52,122 nucleotides of DNA from Candidatus Fermentibacterota bacterium (lineage in GTDB: Bacteria > Fermentibacterota > Fermentibacteria > Fermentibacterales > JCC-6): assembly GCA_030609965.1 (NCBI GenBank), contig JAUWSQ010000014.1:1-52122 (forward strand). Reading direction: 5' to 3'. Under the pieces are notes generated by a model. The model searched no databases. It saw only the letters and a program-made list of their open reading frames with translations, and had not been told where the DNA came from. Below are positions 1 through 6,015 of this stretch, piece after piece. Within the stretch, counting starts at the first letter, position 1. Each line of letters begins with the position of its first letter. The position numbers were made by a program, and so were the translations under genes.

Positions 1-317
1 ATCGAGCCGTCTGCCTTCAGGCCGAGGCTGTGACCATATCCACCAGCAGCCGCCACGAAACCCTCATTGAGCCCGGGCACATTGCATTGGCCTAAGCCGT
101 TCCAACCCCAGGCTACTATCGAGCCGTCTGCCTTCAGGCCGAAGCTATGAATATAAGCCCCGGCAACCGCCACGAAACCCTCATTGGGCGCGGGCACATT
201 GCACTGGCCGTAGTTGTTGCGACCCCATGCCACTATCGAGCCGTCCGAACCTTCAGACACACACGGCACAAGCAGAAACACAGCCGCAGAAAACAGAAGA
301 ACTGACAGATTTTTCAT
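1..317 (-). CDS. Secreted RCC1-repeat protein, N-terminal part (cut by window edge)
   Basis: The frame begins at the ATG at 317 and stays open to the window edge, so only about 105 residues are visible. A signal peptide is clear: MKNLSVLLFSAAVFLLVPC, then SEGSDGS. After it come near-identical repeats of about 42 residues built on SIVAWGxNxxGQCNVP, NEGFVAVAGA and HSxGLKADGS. This is the RCC1/BNR-type beta-propeller blade seen in secreted proteins of FCB and candidate-phylum bacteria. A C-terminal sorting domain would be expected beyond the edge but cannot be seen. The protein is probably extracellular or surface-bound; its ligand is unknown. The DNA repeats are well conserved, so assembly collapse of the array is possible. 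Confidence 0.85.
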   Translation of the reverse strand, partial: MKNLSVLLFSAAVFLLVPCVSEGSDGSIVAWGRNNYGQCNVPAPNEGFVAVAGAYIHSFGLKADGSIVAWGWNGLGQCNVPGLNEGFVAAAGGYGHSLGLKADGS

Positions 318-535
318 GATCAATCACCCGTCTCTATATACCTACCTTAACCATATGTTATTCAAAGGGTTATCGCAATTATCCCTGAAACATATGATTC
401 TTATAATTTAATTTTTTTTCATGTCAATACCATAAATCCTAAATGGCTGGAGATGGATTAGCAGTAGACCTTCAGAAGAAATCCCTGGCACTCAGTGTTA
501 GCATAAGTTCGATATTCCGGAAAGAAAGGTCCCTA

Positions 536-883
536 TTATTGTCGATTACGAACACACACTTCAATTGAACATCTTCGTATCGCACGCAACTCTCGCTCTG
601 TGATAACCTGCTTACTCCAGTTGTCACCGAGATTTTCAATCTCTCTCTGTTTCACTTCAGGTATCTTTAGTAGGCAAAGCCACTGAGTGATCCTGTCCGA
701 TGAAACTCCATGCTTTATGGAAAGCTGTTTCCTCGTGAGGTTATCCCGAACCATCTCATCACGAAGCTCCTGAGCATAGATAACGGGATTGCGATAGATC
801 TTCTTGGCGGGTTTCTTTCTCTTAGTGCAAATGAATGAGGATTTCAGCAGAATAACAGGCGTAAATCGGGTTCTTATGGTCAT
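536..883 (-). CDS. Small ParB/KorB-like HTH protein, copy 1
   Basis: This 115-residue protein has a basic N-terminus, then YRNPVIYAQELRDEMVRDNL and TRKQLSIKHGVSSDRITQWL, an HTH of the ParB/KorB type, and ends in an ITERELRAIRR box. Two more intact copies and one broken copy lie within 4.5 kb (2561-2869, 4831-5223, 3985-4135), so this is a local repeated gene family. The frame upstream of the ATG also encodes WYTDP, matching WYTN and WYTG in the other copies, so the real start may be upstream or the genes may be fragments of a larger protein. No ribosome site is obvious. It is probably DNA-binding and linked to a mobile element rather than to chromosome partition; this is inference. Confidence 0.6.
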   Translation of the reverse strand: MTIRTRFTPVILLKSSFICTKRKKPAKKIYRNPVIYAQELRDEMVRDNLTRKQLSIKHGVSSDRITQWLCLLKIPEVKQREIENLGDNWSKQVITERELRAIRRCSIEVCVRNRQ

Positions 884-907
884 TGGGTCGGTGTACCAGT
901 AAAAACA

Positions 908-929
908 GGGGGCACCAGCCCCCTTTTTT
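908..929. terminator. Bidirectional terminator-like hairpin
   Basis: GGGGGC-ACCA-GCCCCC followed by TTTTTT on the plus strand. On the minus strand the same stem is followed by TG and five T. It lies just upstream of ParB-like copy 1 and next to a mobile-element repeat, so it may be part of that element and insulate it from outside transcription. Confidence 0.6.
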
Positions 930-930
930 G

Positions 931-956
931 GGCTCTACACCATTAACAGGGGCACC
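931..956. repeat. Short dispersed repeat, copy A
   Basis: The sequence GGCTCTACACCATTAACAGG continued by GGCACC recurs in diverged form at 3189-3240 and 5930-5976, with a weaker tail match near 7450. All copies sit beside ParB-like copies or remnants of mobile DNA. It is probably an end or scar of a mobile element. Confidence 0.5.
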
Positions 957-1135
957 TATCCGATCTAAGCACACAATGCTCTGACTCTCAGTCTATAGTT
1001 TTCGAAGTTTCTGAAGCCTTACGCTCTTCAGACGATCATCTTCATCTTGTTGTTGAATTCCTCGTCAATTTTGTAGATAGACGGAATGAACCTTGAAATG
1101 GAAAGATAGAACGAGATTACTGGAAGGGAGATAAC

Positions 1136-1163
1136 TTGACAAGAATCATATACCGCATATAAT
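1136..1163 (+). promoter_or_regulatory. Sigma70-type promoter of the fic gene
   Basis: A perfect TTGACA at 1136-1141 and a perfect TATAAT at 1158-1163 are separated by 16 bp. Just downstream at about 1180-1202 is an inverted repeat, CCCAAT...ATTGGG, which could be an operator or a 5' stem. The rest of 884-1206 shows only the terminator-like hairpin and short repeat reported separately. Confidence 0.75.
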
Positions 1164-1221
1164 CGGGTCAGTGGCTGGCCCAATAAGAAAGATCAATTGG
1201 GTCTGAATGAGAGGAAGAGAA

Positions 1222-2337
1222 TTGAGCAAGTATATCTGGGAACGGCCCATGTGGCCGAAGATGGTCTGGAACAGCACTGATATTCTTCAACCTCTGGGAA
1301 GGGTCAGACAACTCCAGGGAATGGTGTTTGCAAAAGCAGGTTTGCTGGGTTTTGAATTCCTTGCCAGCCAGCTTGAGAATGAAGCTATTGCTACCGCTGC
1401 CATTGAAAATATACATCTGGATCGTAGAGGATTGAGATCTTCGATTGCCCGGCGACTGGGAATGGAAACCGCAGGTCTTGGAAACCCGGACAGGTATGCT
1501 GAGGGGCTGGTTCAAACACTAATGGATGCTACGGAGAACCATACTGCTCATCTAACTTCTGGCAGATTAAAAAGCTGGCAGGCATCCCTTTTCCCTACAG
1601 GATATTCTGGTCTGCAGAAGATAGTAGTTGGTGAGTGGAGAAAAGGATCTTCGCCGATGCAGGTTGTTTCCGGTCCCCATGATAAGGAAACAATACATTT
1701 TGAGGCACCTCCAGCGATTCGTCTTGAGGCTGAGATGCGTTCATTTCTTGACTGGTTCAACTCCTCAAAGGATACGATGGATGGTCTTGTGAGAGCGGCA
1801 CAAACTCATCTTTACTTTGTAACGATACATCCTTTTGAGGATGGGAACGGACGGGTTGCCCGAGCCGTTGCCGATATGGCAATAGCCCAGGATGACCGAA
1901 AGGCAAAAAGATTTTTCAGTATTTCGGCACAGATTTTTTCTGAGCGCTCGGAGTACTACGATGTTCTTGAGAAAACGCAAAAGGGAAACGGAGACATCAC
2001 AGAATGGTTGGTTTGGTTTTTTGAATGTATGCAAAGAGCGCTTGTTTCAGCACAGAGTGAGATTGAAAGAGCAGGAGAAAGGGCAGAGCTCTGGCTGAGT
2101 TTAGCTGATATCTCTCTGAATTCTAGGCAGAAAAAGGTCATCAACAAGCTTTCTGAATATGGACGAAGGGGTTTTAAAGGTGGACTGACTAATCGTAAGT
2201 ACAGGAGTATGGTAAAAACCTCAAGGGAAACCGCGAAAAGAGATATTGCGGACCTTCTTAAAAAAGGAGTTCTTCATAAGAATCCTGGTAAAGGACGGAG
2301 CGTAAACTATTCTCTTATTTGGCCAACACACTCATAG
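1222..2337 (+). CDS. Fic family AMPylase-type protein (DUF4172-Fic-winged helix)
   Basis: Fic proteins transfer AMP or another nucleotide part to a target hydroxyl. The catalytic motif HPFEDGNGRVAR is complete with its His at about residue 203. An N-terminal DUF4172-like segment (WERPMWPKMVWNS) precedes TAAIEN at about 58-63, which fits the (S/T)xxxE(G/N) inhibitory helix of class II Fic proteins. The last 75 residues look like a winged helix. I chose the TTG at 1222 because GAGGAAG lies 4 nt before it and the resulting MSKYIWERP start fits the family. The ATG at 1207 has no ribosome site. A strong promoter lies at 1136-1163. No antitoxin gene is adjacent, as expected when inhibition is built in. 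The target is unknown. Confidence 0.9.
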   Translation: MSKYIWERPMWPKMVWNSTDILQPLGRVRQLQGMVFAKAGLLGFEFLASQLENEAIATAAIENIHLDRRGLRSSIARRLGMETAGLGNPDRYAEGLVQTLMDATENHTAHLTSGRLKSWQASLFPTGYSGLQKIVVGEWRKGSSPMQVVSGPHDKETIHFEAPPAIRLEAEMRSFLDWFNSSKDTMDGLVRAAQTHLYFVTIHPFEDGNGRVARAVADMAIAQDDRKAKRFFSISAQIFSERSEYYDVLEKTQKGNGDITEWLVWFFECMQRALVSAQSEIERAGERAELWLSLADISLNSRQKKVINKLSEYGRRGFKGGLTNRKYRSMVKTSRETAKRDIADLLKKGVLHKNPGKGRSVNYSLIWPTHS

Positions 2338-2370
2338 AATTGAATAATTCTAAAAGAACTATTTTCAACG

Positions 2371-2500
2371 GGGACGTACCACATTTCTTCAACTTATCAG
2401 AAGAGATACCCTTATCAACGCAAAAAAAGAGACCCATATTTTAGTAATTTGCAGTAGGTCGTGCCGCATTTCCTCAACTTAAGCATACATCGAATCATTT
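2371..2500. repeat. RAYT/REP-like repeat, copy 1 (about 130 bp)
   Basis: The stretch begins GGGGACGTACCACATTTCTT and continues CAACTTATCAGAAGA. It contains AACGCAAAAA and ends near GCATTTCCTCAACTTA. A close copy lies at 2972-3090 in the same orientation. GGGGACGTACC ends are typical of scars related to REP-associated tyrosine transposases. The two copies bracket ParB-like copy 2. No transposase gene is present here. Confidence 0.65.
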
Positions 2501-2560
2501 TACACATGAAGAACCGATGCAAAAGAGAGCGAGAGGAGCAGAGCTTCCCGATGGTATCTA

Positions 2561-2869
2561 TTAAGCATGATAATCTTCTGATGATTCCAGTGCAGGGATA
2601 ACGCTGTTAAAGCTGGAGTAGCTCCTTCTATAATCCCGCAATTCCCGCTCCGTAACCACCCTCTTGCCCCAGTTGTCACCCAAGGCATCAATCTCCTTTA
2701 GTTTCTCTTCAGGCAGCTTCAACAGGCATAGACAATGAGTGATCCTATCAGAAGAAACCCCATGCTGCTTGGCAAGCTGTTTCCTGGTGAGGTTATCCCG
2801 AACCATTTCTTTCTGAAGTTCTCCGGCGTAGATGATGGGATTGCGAAATACTTTCATGGATGGTTTCAC
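2561..2869 (-). CDS. Small ParB/KorB-like HTH protein, copy 2
   Basis: This 102-residue paralogue of the genes at 536-883 and 4831-5223 contains YAGELQKEMVRDNL, the HTH TRKQLAKQHGVSSDRITHCL, and VVTERELRDYRR. The start used is a GTG at 2869. Homology to the other copies continues upstream in the same frame (WYTNP, TRFAPVILLQSSF) until a TGA, so this copy may be truncated at the N-terminus. It is flanked on both sides by copies of a 130-bp RAYT/REP-like repeat, as if the gene and repeats moved or duplicated together. The function is unknown beyond likely DNA binding. Confidence 0.55.
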   Translation of the reverse strand: MKPSMKVFRNPIIYAGELQKEMVRDNLTRKQLAKQHGVSSDRITHCLCLLKLPEEKLKEIDALGDNWGKRVVTERELRDYRRSYSSFNSVIPALESSEDYHA

Positions 2870-2971
2870 TCTCTTTACACAAATGAATGAAGATTGAAGC
2901 AGAATAACAGGAGCAAATCGGGTTCGTATGGTTATTGGGTTGGTGTACCAACCTCTTGTTCAGAAACTCCG

Positions 2972-3090
2972 GGGACGTACCACATTTCTTCAACTTATCA
3001 GAAGAAATCGCCATATCAGCGCAAAAACAAAGATCTATAATTAACATGATTGATTGCAGGTCGTGCGGTTTTTCTTCAACTTACAAGAAA
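2972..3090. repeat. RAYT/REP-like repeat, copy 2
   Basis: This matches 2371-2500: GGGGACGTACCACATTTCTT, CAACTTATCAGAAGAAAT, then GCGCAAAAACAAAGA and later TTTTTCTTCAACTTA. Same orientation as copy 1. Confidence 0.65.
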
Positions 3091-3121
3091 ATATGTCTCA
3101 TTTCATGCTGGAATCAGCAAG

Positions 3122-3163
3122 GGTGAATTTATCCTGAGCGAACGTCAGTGAGTCGAAGGAAAT
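3122..3163. repeat. Widespread REP-like motif
   Basis: TTTATCCTGAGCGAACGTCA followed by GTGAGTCGAAGGA. On the other strand this reads TCCTTCGACTCACTGACG, a variant of the CTTCGACT...CGCTCAGGA motif found in intergenic DNA of many bacteria. It lies directly beside the RAYT-like repeat. Confidence 0.45.
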
Positions 3164-3188
3164 CCTGGCGGGCGTACAAATCAATTAA

Positions 3189-3240
3189 GCTCTACCGGTT
3201 CTACACCATAAACGGGGGCACTTTCCAATGTCAGGCTCAC
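3189..3240. repeat. Short dispersed repeat, copy B
   Basis: Contains GCTCTACCGG, TTCTACACCATAAACGGGGG and CACTTTCCAATGTCAGGCTC. It matches copy A at 931-956 in its first part and copy C at 5930-5976 in its second part. Confidence 0.5.
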
Positions 3241-3297
3241 ATTCACCCCTTGACCAATACCCAGGAAAACCGGATGTTCTTTTGACGGAGGTTAGAT

Positions 3298-3585
3298 ATG
3301 AGCCTTGAAATAACACTTGCTGTGCTGAGAAAGCTGAAGCCTTTACTCGAAGAACGCTTCGGGATCATAAGACTTGGTGTCTTCGGTTCTGTGGCCCGTA
3401 ACGTAGCCGAAAAGGACAGTGATGTTGATATTGTTGTTGAAATGCCTCCGGATCTTTACGCAATGGTCCATGCCAAGGAGCAGCTTGAAAAAGCCCTTCA
3501 TGCACCCGTGGACCTGGTTCGATACAGAAGCACAATGAATTCTCTGTTGAAGGAGCGTATTGAGCAGGAGGCGGTTTATGTTTGA
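3298..3585 (+). CDS. mntA: MNT-type minimal nucleotidyltransferase (antitoxin of an MNT/HEPN pair)
   Basis: At 95 residues this is the usual length of MntA proteins, which neutralise a partner HEPN ribonuclease by nucleotide transfer to it. GVFGSVAR (Gly30, Ser31) and DSDVDIVV (Asp42, Asp44) form the GSx(10)DxD active site. The ribosome site GGAGG precedes the ATG. The partner reading frame starts at 3578 and overlaps the end of this gene by 8 nt, the common arrangement for this pair. The partner has a stop codon in the middle, so the antitoxin now stands beside a toxin that should be inactive. Confidence 0.88.
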   Translation: MSLEITLAVLRKLKPLLEERFGIIRLGVFGSVARNVAEKDSDVDIVVEMPPDLYAMVHAKEQLEKALHAPVDLVRYRSTMNSLLKERIEQEAVYV

Positions 3586-3949
3586 TGTAAGGCTTATGGA
3601 AGACATAGCGCCCCACATATTGGATAGCATCGAGAAAGTCGAACGCCGTTTTACCGGCATCAAGACCCCTGATGATTTTCTAAGGGACGATGAAGGTATC
3701 GATAGGCTTGACGGGATAGTGCTAATGCTTATCACTATCGGAGAGAATCTTTAGCGCTTTGAGAAATATGGTGGAAAGCCATTGATGAATGATCATCCTG
3801 AAGTCGACTGGAAAGGTGCGATTGGAGTAAGGGACTTTCTGAGTCATCATTACTTTGATCTCGACGCAGAGGTTATCTTCAACATTTGCGTAGATCATGT
3901 CTCTGAACTGAATCACGCAATAGCAGATATTCTGAAAATACTTAAATAA
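3578..3949 (+). pseudogene. hepT: HEPN toxin (HepT/DUF86 family), broken by an in-frame TAG
   Basis: From the ATG at 3578 the frame encodes 58 residues, then TAG at 3752-3754, then continues in the same frame for 64 more residues to TAA. The second half carries HPEVDWKGAIGVRDFLSHHY, including the RNase motif R-x4-H-x-Y (RDFLSHHY). The whole frame of 123 codons has the normal family length. In homologues Lys or Arg often follows GENL, so one change (AAG to TAG) would explain the break. The remaining sequence shows no further decay, so the event is recent, is a sequencing error, or is suppressed. Confidence 0.85.
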
Positions 3950-3984
3950 GTCAATCAATTCTGTACACATCATACTATCTTGGC

Positions 3985-4135
3985 TGGAGATGTTCGAGAA
4001 GTGTTCTTGCCCCTCGAAGCTCCCGCTCTGTCGTCACCTTCCATCCCAGTAATCACCCAGCTCTTCGATCTCTTGGAGTTTCTCCTCAGGCAACTTCAGA
4101 AGACACAACCACTGAGTGATTCTATCAGTGGCTGG
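3985..4135 (-). pseudogene. ParB/KorB-like HTH gene, broken copy
   Basis: Read on the minus strand this encodes TDRITQWLCLLKLPEEKLQE and IEELGDYWDG, then needs one frame shift to continue as KVTTERELRGARTLLE. These match the second half of the three intact ParB-like genes nearby. The first half of the gene is missing. It is a decayed fourth member of the local family. Confidence 0.7.
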
Positions 4136-4156
4136 TTAATCCGTTGTTCTGTACAT

Positions 4157-4450
4157 TTACTGTGTATGAAGCGCATCAAGCACGGCTTTGGGATTCCTTG
4201 ATGCTATTCTCAATAGTGCTTTAGCTGGTCCATCAGGTTTCCTCCTACCCTGCTCCCAGTTTTGTAGAGTGCGAACACTTACACCAATCATTAGTGCAAA
4301 TTCGCTTTGAGAAACATGAAGTGTTTCCCGAATCTTCTTAATGTCAGGGGGATTCATGCTGAATACTCGACTTGGAGCTTTGCGGTCAGCCTTGATGTCA
4401 CCAGCTTCCTTAATACTGGCAACTAGCATTTCAAAATCCTTGTTCTTCAT
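4157..4450 (-). CDS. XRE-family antitoxin of a RelE/HigB-like system
   Basis: This 97-residue protein has an N-terminal arm expected to wrap the toxin, then a Cro/CI-type HTH at about residues 36-80 (SQSEFALMIGVSVRTLQNWE). Its ATG overlaps the toxin gene end by 4 nt, so the two are translationally coupled with the toxin first, as in HigBA-type loci. By analogy the protein binds the toxin and represses the shared promoter, where a perfect 19-bp palindrome is present (4770-4788). Confidence 0.88.
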   Translation of the reverse strand: MKNKDFEMLVASIKEAGDIKADRKAPSRVFSMNPPDIKKIRETLHVSQSEFALMIGVSVRTLQNWEQGRRKPDGPAKALLRIASRNPKAVLDALHTQ

Positions 4451-4761
4451 GACATATTCTCCTCAATCAGCTGTTTCAGTGTGTTTATCTGCTCAGTCGT
4501 CAGATCTTTCTGGTCTGCCTTTTTGTATATGAATATCATGTAGATATCATCCGGAGGGTCCCAGTAATAAATCAAACGCAATCCTCCTCTTTTTCCAGAG
4601 CCAGGAAATTTCCATCTGATTTTTCTTAAGCCACTGGAACCTTTAATCACAGAGCCAGCATCAGGTCGTAACATCAATGCCATTTGCAGCATTCTGTAAC
4701 TTTCATCAGGAAGCAGCTTCTTGATTAACTTTGTGAATATTGATGTCTCTATGAATTTCAT
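4447..4761 (-). CDS. RelE/ParE-superfamily toxin
   Basis: A protein of about 104 residues starting MKFIETSIFTKLIKKLL, with GLRKIRWKFPGSGKRGGLR, LIYYW and IYMIFIYKKADQKDLT, the core of RelE/HigB-like toxins that cut or block mRNA on the ribosome. I start it at the ATG at 4761. An upstream GTG at 4779 would lie inside the promoter. With the -10 box at 4768-4773, transcription should begin within a few bases of this ATG, so the mRNA may be leaderless. The antitoxin follows with a 4-nt overlap. Confidence 0.87.
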   Translation of the reverse strand: MKFIETSIFTKLIKKLLPDESYRMLQMALMLRPDAGSVIKGSSGLRKIRWKFPGSGKRGGLRLIYYWDPPDDIYMIFIYKKADQKDLTTEQINTLKQLIEENMS

Positions 4762-4767
4762 AGACCG

Positions 4768-4796
4768 TATATACGCCACTGGCGTATAGCTGTCAA
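4768..4796 (-). promoter_or_regulatory. Toxin-antitoxin promoter with 19-bp palindromic operator
   Basis: On the minus strand TTGACA (4796-4791) and TATATA (4773-4768) are spaced by 17 bp. The spacer and the first bases of the -10 form the perfect palindrome TATACGCCA-C-TGGCGTATA at 4770-4788 (plus-strand reading). Binding of the XRE antitoxin here would block RNA polymerase. Confidence 0.8.
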
Positions 4797-4830
4797 GGTT
4801 ATTGTTATCGGAATAATGGATGATAGACGT

Positions 4831-5223
4831 TCAGCAAGTAGATCTTCTGGTCGACCGCAACTCTCGTTCTGTAATAACCTGGCTATTCCAGCAATCACCC
4901 AGGGCTTCAATCTCAGGCTTCTCCTCTTCTGGGAGCTTCAGCAGACAAAGCCACTGAGTTATTCTGTCAGAGGAAACTCCATGGCTTTCCGCAAGCTGCT
5001 TTTTGGAAAGGTTATAACGGACTATTTCGTCATGCAGCTCCTGAGCATAGATCACAGAATTCCGGTATTTCTTGGTTTCAGGTTTTAACTTCGATAGATC
5101 TGGACGCCTTATACGAACGGGAAAAGTGTGTTTTGCTTGAGTTCGACTGGACAAGAGTCCGGTGTACCAGTCAGTTCTGAGTTCATATTCAAGAGAAGAA
5201 GATAACACTCTGCTAACCAACAA
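4831..5223 (-). CDS. Small ParB/KorB-like HTH protein, copy 3
   Basis: This is the longest copy (130 residues). The N-terminal part has TDWYTG and a basic segment (VRIRRPDLSKLKPETKK), followed by YRNSVIYAQELHDEIVRYNL, the HTH SKKQLAESHGVSSDRITQWL and QVITERELRSTRR. It lies just downstream, on the same strand, of a degenerate IS91-type transposase end at 5247-5381. The association suggests that the HTH family travels with mobile DNA. No ribosome site decides the start. Confidence 0.6.
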   Translation of the reverse strand: MLVSRVLSSSLEYELRTDWYTGLLSSRTQAKHTFPVRIRRPDLSKLKPETKKYRNSVIYAQELHDEIVRYNLSKKQLAESHGVSSDRITQWLCLLKLPEEEKPEIEALGDCWNSQVITERELRSTRRSTC

Positions 5224-5246
5224 TGATAGCAGACCAGCTCCAAGGG

Positions 5247-5381
5247 TTCGGGAGGGGATCTTGGGTCCTCCCAGAGATGAAGGTGTTTCAGGATACGCCT
5301 GATGAAAAACGGCTGTTCTATGAAAGAGATGACCTTCATCTTCCCTCTGTACTGTGGGTACTTCAGGGCATCAACATATTC
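5247..5381 (-). pseudogene. IS91-type transposase, C-terminal remnant
   Basis: The frame reads EYVDALKYPQYRGKMKVISF, IEQPFFIRRILKHLHLWEDP and RSPPEP. This matches the usual end of IS91-like transposases, where CPxCGGxMKVI is followed by a segment like ILKHLGLW and a Pro-rich tail. Both Cys of the CPxC zinc motif are replaced (YPQYRG), and nothing of the catalytic domain remains, so it is a dead fragment. Confidence 0.6.
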
Positions 5382-5443
5382 GGCATTGTATAACCGCTTC
5401 CTGGAAATACAGCTCATATCATTAAGCAGCAGATGGTTTGCGG

Positions 5444-5782
5444 CTATTTCCTGCCGGCCACTCTGTAAATCACACTTGTCAGAAGGGATATTATCAGTGC
5501 GGCTAGTATGGCCCACCAGTAACTGGCGATGTACAATTGCCCTTCAGACTCCCTGACTACGATAAGAATAAGATCACTTACAAGGAATCGTGACAGAAAC
5601 AGGAATACGAAACTCGTCATGATGTTCAAAATGGGTGTCAGAATAAAGTACAACAGACCAATAAAAACCGCAGCCATTACAATAGATCCGAAATCAGCAA
5701 ATTCCATACGAGGACCGAGAATCATAGAAGTCAGCCAGAGCGCCACACATGCAACAAAGAAATCACCTATATACTTTTTCAC
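5444..5782 (-). CDS. YvlD-like / phage-holin-4 family membrane protein
   Basis: A 112-residue protein with four hydrophobic segments (about 6-21, 34-50, 55-77, 88-106). LYFILTPILNIMT and AILAALIISLLTSVIY resemble the YvlD/phage_holin_4_2 family of small inner-membrane proteins of unknown function. The start is a GTG at 5782 preceded by AAGGAG. It stands alone between mobile remnants. A link to phage lysis is not implied by the family name. Confidence 0.7.
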   Translation of the reverse strand: MKKYIGDFFVACVALWLTSMILGPRMEFADFGSIVMAAVFIGLLYFILTPILNIMTSFVFLFLSRFLVSDLILIVVRESEGQLYIASYWWAILAALIISLLTSVIYRVAGRK

Positions 5783-5929
5783 CCATTCTCCTTGCTTCTG
5801 AATACCATAATATATAGGAATTAGCGATTCCTTTCAGAAATCTGTTATCAAATTCTGAAACAGTTGGAATTCCGGGGTCGGACATAACAACGTACACTTT
5901 AGGATGGCTCTTTAACTTATCTTTACTTT

Positions 5930-5976
5930 CGGCTCTACCCCACCGATGGGGGCACTTTTCAATATCAGGCTCAAAA
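5930..5976. repeat. Short dispersed repeat, copy C
   Basis: GGCTCTACCCCACCGATGGG then GGCACTTTTCAATATCAGGC and TCAAAAGG. It shares its two halves with copies A and B; the tail TATCAGGCTAA recurs near 7462. The rest of the gene-free stretch 5783-6015 shows nothing else I can assign. Confidence 0.5.
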
Positions 5977-6015
5977 GGAGTAATTTGACTGTCCGGACAG
6001 CATTTACTCTACGGG

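Noticed and set aside
1..317. Direct DNA repeats at the left edge as a CRISPR-like array
   Set aside because: The repeats are in frame, translate to RCC1 blades of 42 residues, and have no unique spacers of constant length.
3578..3949. UAG in hepT as pyrrolysine
   Set aside because: The family has no conserved pyrrolysine, no downstream element was seen, and other genes here do not use internal UAG.
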